The position numbers and the translations under genes were made by a program. Below are positions 15,751 to 24,034 of a stretch of 47,612 bases of DNA, in pieces; the first letter of the stretch is position 1, and the number at the start of each line of letters is the position of its first letter. Below the pieces are notes generated by a model, which did no database searches, was not told the origin of the DNA, and saw nothing but the letters and a program-made list of their open reading frames with translations. The stretch is from Thermoplasmatota archaeon (GTDB lineage Archaea > Thermoplasmatota > Thermoplasmata > Thermoplasmatales > Thermoplasmataceae): positions 1 through 47,612 of the forward strand of contig JAMDCA010000024.1 of assembly GCA_023489435.1 (NCBI GenBank), written 5' to 3'.

Positions 15751-16552
15751 GGTTAATTATGCAACTTACATCGGGGCAGTTCTTCTGGCAATAATCTTCC
15801 TTTACCCCCTTTACATACTTTTCATGATTACATTTGTTCCAACGTTCTACACCTTCGGGCAGTTATATCCCCCACAACTGCCCATGGGATTCACCCTCAG
15901 CAATGTTTACCAGTCCATAACCCAGTTGAATTTGATTAAGCCTGTGTTTAGAAGTACAATAGTGGCGTTCATCGTAGGCGGGCTTAGCCTTGTCCTCGGC
16001 ATTCCTGCTGCCTATGGCCTTTCCAAGCTCGGGGCACGGGTCTCGAACAAAATCATTGTACTGCTTTTTCTAATCAACATGATGCCGGGAATTGTCGTTG
16101 CAATACCAATTTCTGTGGACTTCCTCAGCCTTGGCCTGGCAAACATATATGGAGTAGCATTAGCTCAGGAGCTTGTAGTTTTACCACTGTCAGTGTTCAT
16201 AATGCTAGGTGGTTTCAGGGCACTTCCCAGGGACCTGGAGAATCAGGCAAGAGTTGACGGGGCATCATTGGGAACCACCATGTTAAGGGTTCTGATACCA
16301 CTTAACCGGGCCCCCATTATCGTGGCATTCCTGCTTTCATGGATGACATCATGGGATGAGTTCACCTACGCAGTGATCATATCTCCAACAAGTTCCACGT
16401 TCCCGGTTCAGCTTTATAATTATGTCACGAGGGGCGTTCCCTATGAAGCATCGGCCATCTCCCTTATCGTGACAATTCCTGTGATAATAATTGCTGCAGT
16501 GCTCCAGAAGTATCTTAAAAGTCAGTATTTAACAGGAGGCATGACCATATGA
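15740..16552 (+). CDS. Sugar ABC transporter permease, MalG/UgpE-like
   Basis: Second membrane subunit of the importer, about 270 residues with six helices. The EAA loop is ENQARVDGASLGTTMLRVLIP near residue 175, followed by SWDEFTYAVI, typical of MalG-type subunits. I place the start at the ATG at 15740 because the run GAGGGGGTG lies nine bases before it. The ORF-track GTG at 15728 is part of that likely Shine-Dalgarno. It overlaps the upstream permease by 11 nt and the ATPase by 4 nt (ATGA), so translation is coupled. Confidence 0.92.
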   Translation: MPSKVNYATYIGAVLLAIIFLYPLYILFMITFVPTFYTFGQLYPPQLPMGFTLSNVYQSITQLNLIKPVFRSTIVAFIVGGLSLVLGIPAAYGLSKLGARVSNKIIVLLFLINMMPGIVVAIPISVDFLSLGLANIYGVALAQELVVLPLSVFIMLGGFRALPRDLENQARVDGASLGTTMLRVLIPLNRAPIIVAFLLSWMTSWDEFTYAVIISPTSSTFPVQLYNYVTRGVPYEASAISLIVTIPVIIIAAVLQKYLKSQYLTGGMTI

Positions 16553-17538
16553 CCGCAAAATTGGAATTGGTAGAAGTCAGCAAATCGTTTCGTTCTAAGC
16601 AGGTACTCAAAAAACTTTCACTTGAGGTTGAAGACGGGGAATTTCTCGTTATCCTTGGTCCGTCAGGTATGGGGAAGAGCACTTTGCTCAGATCCATTGT
16701 TGGAATTGAACCTGTTGACGGCGGAAAAGTTTTGGTAGATGGAGAGGACGTGACCAACAGGCCGGCAAACAAGAGGAATATTGCAATGGTATTCCAGAAT
16801 TATGCGCTTTATCCCACAATGTCAGTATATAAAAATATAGCATTTCCATTGAAAATGGCAGGTTACACCCGGGATAAGATCGACAAGAAGGTAAGAGAGA
16901 TTGCAGAGACCCTCAAAATCACTGAGGCACTTTCACAGAATGTTACCACATTAAGCGGAGGTCAGAAACAGAGGGTTGCTCTTGCCAGGGCCCTTGTTAG
17001 AGATCCGAAGCTCTTTCTCCTGGACGAACCACTGAGCAACCTGGACGCCAGGGTAAGATATGCTGCAAGGCAGGAACTTAAGACACTCCAGAGGGAATTG
17101 GGACACACTTTTGTCTATGTGACACATGACCAGGCTGAGGCACAGACGCTAGCGGACCGGGTTGCTGTTCTGCATAACGGAAATATTGAGCAGATAGGAA
17201 CCTACGAGGATCTCTACGAACATCCCGGGACAGAATGGCTCGGGGACTTCTTAGGAGACTATCCCATGAATTTCATAAACGGCAGCCTGGTGGGCAAAGA
17301 TGGATACAATGTGGGCTTTCGCACGAACTGGATCTCAGAAGGGAAAGCAGGCCTGAAAAGTGAAGTGGAACTTTGCCAGGCTACTGATGTAGGATACTTT
17401 GTGAGCTGTACTATTGACGGCAAACCAATAGTTGTCCAGACCTCCAGGAAATATAAGATCGGGGCAGAAGTGAAGTTTTCACTTGAAAGATTCAACCTGT
17501 ATAAAGATGGTAAACTAGAGGAAGGGACTACCGAATAA
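16549..17538 (+). CDS. Sugar ABC transporter ATP-binding protein, MalK/UgpC-like
   Basis: ATPase subunit of the CUT1 importer, 329 residues. The nucleotide-binding domain has Walker A GPSGMGKST, the Q-loop FQNYALYP, the signature LSGGQKQRVALARAL, Walker B LFLLDEPLSNLD and the switch His VYVTHDQAE. A regulatory OB/TOBE-like domain follows (about 235-329), shorter than in E. coli MalK (371 residues). It overlaps the preceding permease by 4 nt. One such ATPase may serve more than one importer in archaea. Confidence 0.95.
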   Translation: MTAKLELVEVSKSFRSKQVLKKLSLEVEDGEFLVILGPSGMGKSTLLRSIVGIEPVDGGKVLVDGEDVTNRPANKRNIAMVFQNYALYPTMSVYKNIAFPLKMAGYTRDKIDKKVREIAETLKITEALSQNVTTLSGGQKQRVALARALVRDPKLFLLDEPLSNLDARVRYAARQELKTLQRELGHTFVYVTHDQAEAQTLADRVAVLHNGNIEQIGTYEDLYEHPGTEWLGDFLGDYPMNFINGSLVGKDGYNVGFRTNWISEGKAGLKSEVELCQATDVGYFVSCTIDGKPIVVQTSRKYKIGAEVKFSLERFNLYKDGKLEEGTTE

Positions 17539-17541
17539 TAC

Positions 17542-17569
17542 ATATTTAAATTTAGTGCTATTTAAATAT
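17542..17569. repeat. Perfect 10-8-10 inverted repeat upstream of the binding-protein gene
   Basis: ATATTTAAAT, an eight-base spacer, then ATTTAAATAT, a perfect inverted repeat starting 3 nt after the ATPase stop and ending about 25 nt before the TATA box of the next gene. It could be an operator for a dimeric regulator or an RNA hairpin ending or processing the upstream transcript. The low complexity of AT-rich DNA lowers certainty. Confidence 0.5.
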
Positions 17570-17593
17570 TGATTGAAATATTCTAGGAAAATA

Positions 17594-17603
17594 TTTTATA
17601 TAA
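17594..17603 (+). promoter_or_regulatory. Internal promoter for the solute-binding protein
   Basis: TTTTATATAA lies 19-28 nt before the ATG at 17622 with no clear Shine-Dalgarno, the geometry of a leaderless archaeal promoter. A separate promoter would allow the binding protein to be made in excess over the permeases and ATPase, as is common for importers. Confidence 0.55.
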
Positions 17604-17621
17604 TGATTTACCTGTGACCAG

Positions 17622-19034
17622 ATGGACAATCCACAAGAACCAAAACCAAAGGCAAAGAAGACCACTTTAATCGCAATTATTGCGGTAGTGGTTGTAGTGA
17701 TTGTAATTGGATCTGTTCTGGCATTGGACCCCGGTTTATATACACCTAAGACTACTACCAACGCAGCAACCCAAAAGATTTTTGTATATTCCGGACCAGG
17801 TGGCCAGAAAAACTCCGAACACCTCCTTGGAGGAGATGTTATAGCCGCAGCCCAAACAAACACCAACTCTTCCCAGAATGAAGCAATGTATCAGTTTATG
17901 GCTTACATGATGTCTGGGTCAGTACAGCAGCAATACCTCGTGCATACTGGATTCATACCAGTTGACAACTACAACGGTTCATCATCAGGGCAAGCAGTGC
18001 ATTCGTTCTATTCCAGCAGCAATGCAACAATCTCCCTGACCTATTACGATGATATAGCACCCAGTGACAGTTCGTTCGTGCAGGGAGTCATAAGCCAGTT
18101 TGAGCATGCATATCCGAACATAAAGGTAAACTACGTGAACACCGTGGCAACCTCCATACTGAGCAGCGTGGAATCTCACGTGCACACCACAAGTGCAATT
18201 GTCATGAGTATTGATAACCTCGATGTTGGCGCACTTGTCTACGGCCATTACCTGAAGAACCTTAATAACACTGCAAGCAAAATAAACCCGGCAACAACCA
18301 TAAGTTCAATCACAAACCTGACAAACTATGAGACAAAAGCATTCGGCGGAATATTTTTCCTCACAGAGAGAGTAAACATACCCCTTGTCTGGATAAACTA
18401 CTCAGCAATGCAGAAGGCAGGAATTAACACACCACCAACCACAGATGCCCAGCTTTTGCAGGATGCCAAGACCATGTACACCTACTACAAGACAGGCATG
18501 GTTAATTTCCAGGGTCACGGCGGAGCTAGCACAGCAACAGAACTTTACCAGTGGTTCGTACAGGCAGGAGGTAACCCTATGGTGTTCAACGGCACGGGTG
18601 ATATACAGGCAATGCAGTTCATATACAACCTGAGCAAGTACTTCAGCCCGGAATACAAAACATCATACTGGGCAACCTACAAGGGCCTTGCATCAAACAA
18701 GTACACCATGATGGATTACCAGTGGCCCGGTTCAGTTAACCTAACTGCACTTGGTATGCAGCCATACAATGCATCCAACACCGCATCCAATGCATCAGCC
18801 ACTGCAATAAAACAGGGAGTGTTCCTGAGAACACCAGTTCCATGGATCAGCGAGTGGCAGACCCTGATGGATAACGCCTGGACATCACTTATAGTGAACA
18901 ATGGCAACTATTCGTCAATAGCCCATGTGCTTGGAACAGAGAACGCAGCCATGTACAACTATCTCCTGACAAACTATAACTACACCGTGGCACAGAACTA
19001 TGAGAATGGAACTTACGCTCCAATTGTGAGCTAA
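17622..19034 (+). CDS. Membrane-anchored sugar-binding protein with rearranged segment order
   Basis: Extracellular solute-binding protein of the importer, 470 residues. Order seen: short basic cytoplasmic tail, transmembrane anchor (about 14-35), linker, then residues 52-116 (GPGGQKNSEHLLGGD... VHTGFIPV), which resemble the block normally found about three-quarters along such proteins (gap before 'ITSP... GYIPV'). Only after that, at about 136, comes the usual mature N-terminus (ISLTYYDDIAPSDSSFVQG, EHAYPNIKVNYV), then the middle part (INYSAMQKAGINTPPTT), a low-complexity Asn/Ser/Ala loop (380-398) where the block would be expected, and the usual C-terminus (RTPVPWISEWQTLM). Many NxS/T sequons suggest glycosylation. 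It is transcribed with the importer from its own promoter. Binding-protein identity is strong; the rearrangement is my reading of motif order. Confidence 0.88.
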   Translation: MDNPQEPKPKAKKTTLIAIIAVVVVVIVIGSVLALDPGLYTPKTTTNAATQKIFVYSGPGGQKNSEHLLGGDVIAAAQTNTNSSQNEAMYQFMAYMMSGSVQQQYLVHTGFIPVDNYNGSSSGQAVHSFYSSSNATISLTYYDDIAPSDSSFVQGVISQFEHAYPNIKVNYVNTVATSILSSVESHVHTTSAIVMSIDNLDVGALVYGHYLKNLNNTASKINPATTISSITNLTNYETKAFGGIFFLTERVNIPLVWINYSAMQKAGINTPPTTDAQLLQDAKTMYTYYKTGMVNFQGHGGASTATELYQWFVQAGGNPMVFNGTGDIQAMQFIYNLSKYFSPEYKTSYWATYKGLASNKYTMMDYQWPGSVNLTALGMQPYNASNTASNASATAIKQGVFLRTPVPWISEWQTLMDNAWTSLIVNNGNYSSIAHVLGTENAAMYNYLLTNYNYTVAQNYENGTYAPIVS

Positions 19035-19090
19035 TTTCCAAAATTTTTTATTTTTTAAACCAATTCTTTTTTTGTTACATCTTGACTTTT

Positions 19091-20257
19091 ATGCATATAG
19101 ACAGCTCAGTAGAGAAACTGAAAACCCCAGAGGGATCACTCTATGCAGGGCTTCCTAAATTCAAAGCCCTGTTCGGGCGGGATTCACTCATCTCCTCAAT
19201 TGCTTTACTTGATTATGACAGCAGTATTGCCCTGTCCACACTGAAATCACTCTGCGGGCTTCAGGGAATGAAAATCAATGACATGACGCTGGAAGAACCT
19301 GGCAAGATCATACATGAAATCCAGCAGGATGCAGATCTCATAAATTCAAGAAACAGGGATGTGCCTTGGCTGAAGCAAGGCAGGAATTACTTCTCTGTTG
19401 ACAGTACTCCTCTTTATGTTATACTTTACCACAGGTTGATGGAAAAGGACCCTGCCCTGTTCAATGACATGGTGCTGCGGAATTCAGTGTTAGACGCCCT
19501 CACGTGGATTGTTGACTATGGCTTCAAAGGCAACTTTTTATGTTACAACAAAGCATCGAAAGGCCGGGGCCTGCAGTCACAATCATGGCGGGACGGCATT
19601 GGCGCAGTTCTTGAAAACCTCAAGGATCCTGTTGCAGTTGTTGGAGTTCAAGGATACGCCTACTCTGCATTGAAAATCGGGCTCAAAATCCTTGAAAGGT
19701 CGGGATTAAGGGAAAGCAAGAGCGAATTATATGACAAAATTGAAAATACCGTTGAAAAGCTCAGAGGTCACTTCCAGGACAACTTTTTCCTTGAGGAAAC
19801 AGGTTATTATGCTTTGGCGACAGATGGCGACGGCATTGCGGAAAAAACTATTTCCAGCGACCCTGGCCATCTTCTTTTTTCAGGCATTCTCCACAAGAAC
19901 GAAGAACGAATAGTCATTGACAGGCTCTTTGAAAGCGACCTTATGACTGACTACGGGATCAGGTGCCTTTCTTCCAAGTCACAGTATTTTGATGCCAAAG
20001 CTTACCAGAGGGGAAGCGTATGGCCCCATGATAATTTTCTTATAGCCATGGGTCTCGAGGAAAGAGAATACCACCAACAGGCAGGAGAAATTGGAAAGAG
20101 GGTTTCAGAGGCTCTCGAACTAATTGACGGGTTCCCGGAATATTATGGTGTGGACATGAACGGTAAGCTCATACCTTCCAAAAAGATGAGGATTGTGCCC
20201 TGTGATCCACAGGCGTGGACTGCAGGTGCTTACTATTATTTCAACAGGGGGCATTGA
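19091..20257 (+). CDS. Intracellular (alpha/alpha)6 glycoside hydrolase, amylo-alpha-1,6-glucosidase/GDE-like
   Basis: About 388 residues without signal peptide, so cytoplasmic. Motifs typical of the glycogen-debranching C-terminal domain family are LPKFKALFGRDSLI near the start, VDSTPLYVIL, SQSWRDGIGAV followed by VGVQGYAYSAL, SSDPGHLLFSGI, RGSVWPHDNFLIA and CDPQAWTAGA. It covers the barrel only; family members often carry an extra N-terminal domain. I prefer the ATG at 19091 over the ORF-track TTG at 19082: there is no Shine-Dalgarno, and a TTTTTTAAACC box lies 35-45 nt upstream. It probably hydrolyses oligosaccharides imported by the preceding ABC system; the exact linkage is unknown. Confidence 0.85.
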   Translation: MHIDSSVEKLKTPEGSLYAGLPKFKALFGRDSLISSIALLDYDSSIALSTLKSLCGLQGMKINDMTLEEPGKIIHEIQQDADLINSRNRDVPWLKQGRNYFSVDSTPLYVILYHRLMEKDPALFNDMVLRNSVLDALTWIVDYGFKGNFLCYNKASKGRGLQSQSWRDGIGAVLENLKDPVAVVGVQGYAYSALKIGLKILERSGLRESKSELYDKIENTVEKLRGHFQDNFFLEETGYYALATDGDGIAEKTISSDPGHLLFSGILHKNEERIVIDRLFESDLMTDYGIRCLSSKSQYFDAKAYQRGSVWPHDNFLIAMGLEEREYHQQAGEIGKRVSEALELIDGFPEYYGVDMNGKLIPSKKMRIVPCDPQAWTAGAYYYFNRGH

Positions 20258-21276
20258 TGAAGGCAAGATGCACAAATTGTGGTGAGGCTCGCAACAGTGG
20301 AGCTTTGGCTTATCTTTGCAATTGCGGAGGTATCTATCGTTATGAACCTGATTTCAAATACAAAGATGGGGGATATCTTGCCAATTACCCATACCTCAAC
20401 CATGCAGTGAGTATTGGGGAAACAAAGACACCAATAGTGGAGATGGGCAATCTAATGCTTAAACTGGAATATTTCTCACCCACATTTTCCTATAAGGACA
20501 GGGGAACAAAAGCACTCATTTCTTTCCTGAAGGGACAGCTTCCTGCTGGATCCAGGATAAATGAGGATTCATCAGGAAACGCAGGGGCTTCTATTTCTGC
20601 TTATGGGGGAGCTGCAGGCTTTGATGTCAATATTTTTGTTCCCGAAAAAACCGTTGTTTCAAAGGTCAAGCAGATAGGGCTTTATGGTGCAACCATACAC
20701 AAGATTACCGGATCAAGGGAAGATGTTTCCGCTGCTGCCAGAACGGCAGAGGGCTATTTTGCCAGTCACGTGTACAATCCTGAATTCAGGGACGGAATGA
20801 GGGAGATCAGCTACGAGATTTTCCAGCAGGCAGAAAAAATGCCTGATTATATCTTTATCCCAGTTTCGGCAGGAACTCTGCTGCTTGGAGTTATATCTGG
20901 ATTCCAGCACCTGCTGGATTCCGGTGAAATCTCCAAACTGCCCAAATTCGTGGCAGTCCAGACCGAAGCTGTAATGCCGCTCTGCGCCAGGATGAATAAA
21001 CTACCCTTTGACCCGAAGGCAAGCGTTCCTTCAATTGCAGATGCCCTGGTTTCAAGGGAACCTCCGCTTCTTGAACTGATGCATAAAGCCATGCTAGAGA
21101 ACGGTGCCTGCATTACGGTTTCTGAGGAAGAAATAGTTCTTGCCAGGAATGAGCTTGCCACAGCAGGGATACTTGTGGAATACAGTTCGGCAACAGTTTA
21201 TGCGGCGCAGAAAAAATTCGGGGGAGATGGAAAAAGGCTCCTGATAATGACCGGAAACGGCCTCAAGAATTTGTGA
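20257..21276 (+). CDS. thrC: Threonine synthase family PLP enzyme
   Basis: A fold-type II PLP enzyme of 339 residues from the ATG at 20257; the longer ORF-track start lies inside the glycosidase gene and lacks homology. An N-terminal zinc-ribbon-like segment (CTNCGEA... CNCGGIY) precedes the catalytic part. The PLP lysine is in SYKDRGTK, and the DSSGNAGAS loop and a Gly-rich MTGNGLKN end are present, as in archaeal threonine synthases. It would convert O-phosphohomoserine to threonine. The ATG overlaps the glycosidase stop by one base (TGATG), so translation is coupled although the functions look unrelated. A related specificity (for example a cysteate synthase-like enzyme) cannot be excluded. 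Confidence 0.88.
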   Translation: MKARCTNCGEARNSGALAYLCNCGGIYRYEPDFKYKDGGYLANYPYLNHAVSIGETKTPIVEMGNLMLKLEYFSPTFSYKDRGTKALISFLKGQLPAGSRINEDSSGNAGASISAYGGAAGFDVNIFVPEKTVVSKVKQIGLYGATIHKITGSREDVSAAARTAEGYFASHVYNPEFRDGMREISYEIFQQAEKMPDYIFIPVSAGTLLLGVISGFQHLLDSGEISKLPKFVAVQTEAVMPLCARMNKLPFDPKASVPSIADALVSREPPLLELMHKAMLENGACITVSEEEIVLARNELATAGILVEYSSATVYAAQKKFGGDGKRLLIMTGNGLKNL

Positions 21277-21278
21277 AG

Positions 21279-21737
21279 TTACGCGGGAGAAGCAACAGCT
21301 TCTTCCGGAACTCTTTCCGTATCAATGTTCTTGTTGTTGATTGTAAGGGAATATCTCAGGTCCGCTCCGCCTCTTTTTACTATAATTGACACACTGCAGT
21401 ATTTGGTAAGGGATAAGCCGATTGCCTTCCTGGCTTTTTCAGGATCAACGTCACCCTCCAGGATGTAATGGATATTTACATGAGTAAGGGTCTTGGGGTG
21501 CTCTTCAGCCCTCTCTCCAGTTACCTCACAGCGAAAGCTCCTGAAGCCAACCTTCATTTTATTTAGGATTCCAACCACATCATCGCTGGAGCATCCCCCC
21601 ATTGCGATCAGAAGGTGTTCTGTGGGAGAAAAATTTTCCGTGTTGTTGGCTATGGAATTCTTCAGTGTGATCGGTACCTTGTCTGGCACATCGCTCTGAA
21701 AACCACCATTTTCAACATACTTAAAAGAGACTTTCAT
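21279..21737 (-). CDS. OsmC/Ohr-family protein
   Basis: A 152-residue OsmC-fold protein, the usual size for the family, which includes peroxiredoxin-like enzymes acting on organic hydroperoxides. The two redox cysteines are C49 (MGGCSSDDVV) and C114 (TKYCSVSII), both in the expected positions, and the PTEHLLIA segment is also typical. It is the last gene of a minus-strand group with the SQR-like protein and DUF1641, 63 nt downstream, and ends two bases from the convergent threonine synthase stop. A role in thiol or peroxide chemistry next to a sulfur-type flavoprotein is plausible. Confidence 0.92.
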   Translation of the reverse strand: MKVSFKYVENGGFQSDVPDKVPITLKNSIANNTENFSPTEHLLIAMGGCSSDDVVGILNKMKVGFRSFRCEVTGERAEEHPKTLTHVNIHYILEGDVDPEKARKAIGLSLTKYCSVSIIVKRGGADLRYSLTINNKNIDTERVPEEAVASPA

Positions 21738-21800
21738 GCCTTTAAAGATTGTAAAATTGTATTTAGAGTTTGGGAAGTCCCAAACTGGCTTAAAAAATGG

Positions 21801-22301
21801 CTACTCTTCAGGTACCTTTTTCAGGGCGCTTCCCACAGCCTTAAGGGCGTAAAGGGCAGCAGTCAGGCCCGCTGAAATATCTGGGTCCTTTAGCATCGCA
21901 TACAACCTGAGCAAGGAGGTCGCTTCCGGATTCTTGGCACCGTCGACCATTCCGTCCCAAAGTTCATCGCTGTTGAACAGTATGGCTTTTATTGCATCAG
22001 ATGCCTTTTCGCTGGAAAGTGAGTGTGAAAGTGCTGAAACCACATTCATTGTTTTCACAAACCCATACAGGAAATCCCTGGAAGTCATGAAGCTCGAAAG
22101 AAACTCAATGTCGCTTGGGAGGAACTCCGAGGAAAGATTTTCAAGTGCTGATATTAGACCTGAGTCCTTCACTTTGCCAAAAAGGTTGAGCAGTGCCTCA
22201 AAGGAATCCCTGTTCTCAATGAGTCCCTCAATAAGAGGTTCAAGGTCATCCTGGTCATTTCCTGAACTTAACTTCTTTTTTCCTTCTGTTTTCTCTACCA
22301 T
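21801..22301 (-). CDS. DUF1641 protein
   Basis: A 166-residue helical protein matching DUF1641, a family commonly encoded beside sulfide:quinone reductase-like or formate dehydrogenase genes. A charged N-terminus is followed by repeated amphipathic helices; the characteristic C-terminal stretch is KDPDISAGLTAALYALKAVG. No transmembrane helix or cysteine is present. It starts three bases after the SQR-like gene with a GGTG-type site just upstream, so the two are probably made together and may form a complex. Biochemical function is unknown. Confidence 0.85.
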   Translation of the reverse strand: MVEKTEGKKKLSSGNDQDDLEPLIEGLIENRDSFEALLNLFGKVKDSGLISALENLSSEFLPSDIEFLSSFMTSRDFLYGFVKTMNVVSALSHSLSSEKASDAIKAILFNSDELWDGMVDGAKNPEATSLLRLYAMLKDPDISAGLTAALYALKAVGSALKKVPEE

Positions 22302-22304
22302 TGT

Positions 22305-23447
22305 TTACACCATCCCTCTTACTATTGTGGAGAAGTAAGTGTCATTGGATGTCCATCTGAGCATGAAATCGCCCTTGTTCTCCGTTATAGCTTTAACTCG
22401 GGCTTCGGGAGTTCCGAGGTACGAAAAAGCCCTGTCCTTGCCGGTGATGTTTATCTGAGGAGCAACCGAAGTGTATTCGTCATCAGAGAGCCCACCCACA
22501 GCATCTGTAATAATTCTAGAGGAAGCAAATGACGCCTCGAGATATCCTGAAGTGGCAAGTTTCCTCTCGAAGAGGTTGTTCGAATCTCCAACTGCATAGA
22601 CTGATCCGTTCCCCTTCAAAGTAAGGGTCTTGGGATCCACTTCTATATATCCGGACTCTCCTGCGAGGCCAGACTGTGTCATCGTCTGCTGTCCCTTGTG
22701 CGGCGGGACCAGAACAAGCAGGTTGTACTTGAACTTGGATTCATCTGCTGCGTTCACCTCCTTGTTCTTCTGGTTCACTGATGTGACAGTTACACTGGGG
22801 TGAAATTCAATATTCTTTTCCTGAAGCCTGTCTCTGATGAATCCTGTAAGGTTTGAGTCGGTTCCAATGTTTTCCGATGGGGCAAGATACGTGATTTCTG
22901 TCTTCTCTCTCAGGCCCTTTGCTGTCAGGAACGAGTCAAGAAGAAATGCAAATTCATAAAGTGCCTGAGGGTACTGAATTGTTGAGCCTGTACTGCCAAT
23001 GACAACATTTCCGCCATGGAATCCTTTGAGGTTTTCCCTCAGCTCGAGGGCTTTCTGAAGATCGTAAAAATGCTTTGCCTCCCCGCTGTATCCTGGAATT
23101 TCCTCTGGCGCATACCTGTTGCCTGTGGCGATTACCAGGTAATCTGCCATGTAACTCTTGCCTGACTTGAGGAACACTATGTGTTCGTCTGCGTTTATCC
23201 TTATTACCTCATCATGGATGTACTGGATTCCACCATTGAGCAGGAATTCAACAGGCTTCACGCTTTTTCTGTAATTCTTATAGCCAAATGGAATGAATAG
23301 CCCGTCAGGTTTGTAAAAATGCCTTGTGGTATTGCCCACAACCAAAATCTCGAGTTCCTTTTCTGTTGCGTGGAATCTCAGCTTGTTGGCAGCCACAAGC
23401 CCAGAAGGGCCGTCGCCAATCACTATAACTCTTTTAGCAACTACCAT
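22305..23447 (-). CDS. SQR-like FAD-dependent oxidoreductase lacking all cysteines
   Basis: A flavoprotein of the sulfide:quinone oxidoreductase/type II NADH dehydrogenase superfamily, about 380 residues. It has the N-terminal FAD motif VIVIGDGPSGLVAANKL, LVIATGNRYAPEEIPG, the SQR-like YEFAFLLD segment and the C-terminal FAD contact VYAVGDSNN. The stretch where SQRs keep a catalytic Cys reads IGSTGSTIQYPQA, and the whole protein contains no Cys, so the classical sulfide-disulfide mechanism is impossible. I start it at the ATG at 23447, preceded by GAGTGAT; the ORF-track ATG at 23486 adds 13 residues before the FAD strand. It pairs with DUF1641. The electron donor is unknown. Confidence 0.87.
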   Translation of the reverse strand: MVVAKRVIVIGDGPSGLVAANKLRFHATEKELEILVVGNTTRHFYKPDGLFIPFGYKNYRKSVKPVEFLLNGGIQYIHDEVIRINADEHIVFLKSGKSYMADYLVIATGNRYAPEEIPGYSGEAKHFYDLQKALELRENLKGFHGGNVVIGSTGSTIQYPQALYEFAFLLDSFLTAKGLREKTEITYLAPSENIGTDSNLTGFIRDRLQEKNIEFHPSVTVTSVNQKNKEVNAADESKFKYNLLVLVPPHKGQQTMTQSGLAGESGYIEVDPKTLTLKGNGSVYAVGDSNNLFERKLATSGYLEASFASSRIITDAVGGLSDDEYTSVAPQINITGKDRAFSYLGTPEARVKAITENKGDFMLRWTSNDTYFSTIVRGMV

Positions 23448-23730
23448 ATTAATCACTCTTTCAAATATCCGTGAATATGTTTCCATAACCTGAAATCCGG
23501 GGTTCTATGGATTTTCCTGATGTGCCATAACTGGTTTCCGACCCTGCTGGGGTCACAAATTCCCGGTTGAAATTCAGGCTAATTCGCACTGCAAATTATC
23601 GTTACTTGTTATTAGTATTTTTTTGTTAATTTCGAATTTATGCCTGCGGGCTAATCTCCCGAAAATTAAAATCATACAGCAACTGCGATTCAAAGTGGAA
23701 AGAATAAATAGTTATCTAACATAAACCTGC
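23448..23730. promoter_or_regulatory. Divergent promoter region, SQR-like gene and rpoL
   Basis: No gene is seen in this gap of about 280 nt. AATAAATA (23703-23710) lies 21-28 nt before the rpoL ATG and looks like a leaderless promoter. Two short stem-loops are present: GACCC-5nt-GGGTC (23540-23554) and CGGG-7nt-CCCG (23647-23661). Their meaning is unknown. Confidence 0.45.
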
Positions 23731-24030
23731 ATGGACTCCCAGTTAAGGGTTCTCAGCAAGGAAAAGACCACAATCACCCTTGAAATGCTCAATTACGACA
23801 ACACAATTCTCAGGCCGCTTGTAGATGAAATTCTGAAGGATGAGCAGGTAGAAGAGACAAGATACTACATTAAGCACCCTATTATTGACAATCCAGAGAT
23901 ATTCGTAAAGGTTAAAACTGGCAAGCCGCAGGCTGCTGTCAAGAGATCAATCAAGAGGCTCAGCAAGATATACGAAAACCTTGGGACTGATCTCACAAAA
24001 GAGCAGAAGAGACTCGCGGAATCAAGCTAG
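23731..24030 (+). CDS. rpoL: DNA-directed RNA polymerase subunit L (Rpo11)
   Basis: Archaeal Rpo11, the partner of Rpo3 in the polymerase assembly platform, homologous to eukaryotic Rpb11 and the alpha N-terminal domain. At 99 residues it has the normal length. Typical features are TLEMLNYDNTILRPLVDEILK, IKHPIIDNPEIFVKVKTG and a long C-terminal helix. The promoter box lies just upstream, suggesting leaderless translation. It is followed after 4 nt by the tRNA methyltransferase, so the two genes are co-transcribed. Confidence 0.95.
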   Translation: MDSQLRVLSKEKTTITLEMLNYDNTILRPLVDEILKDEQVEETRYYIKHPIIDNPEIFVKVKTGKPQAAVKRSIKRLSKIYENLGTDLTKEQKRLAESS

Positions 24031-24034
24031 TTAA

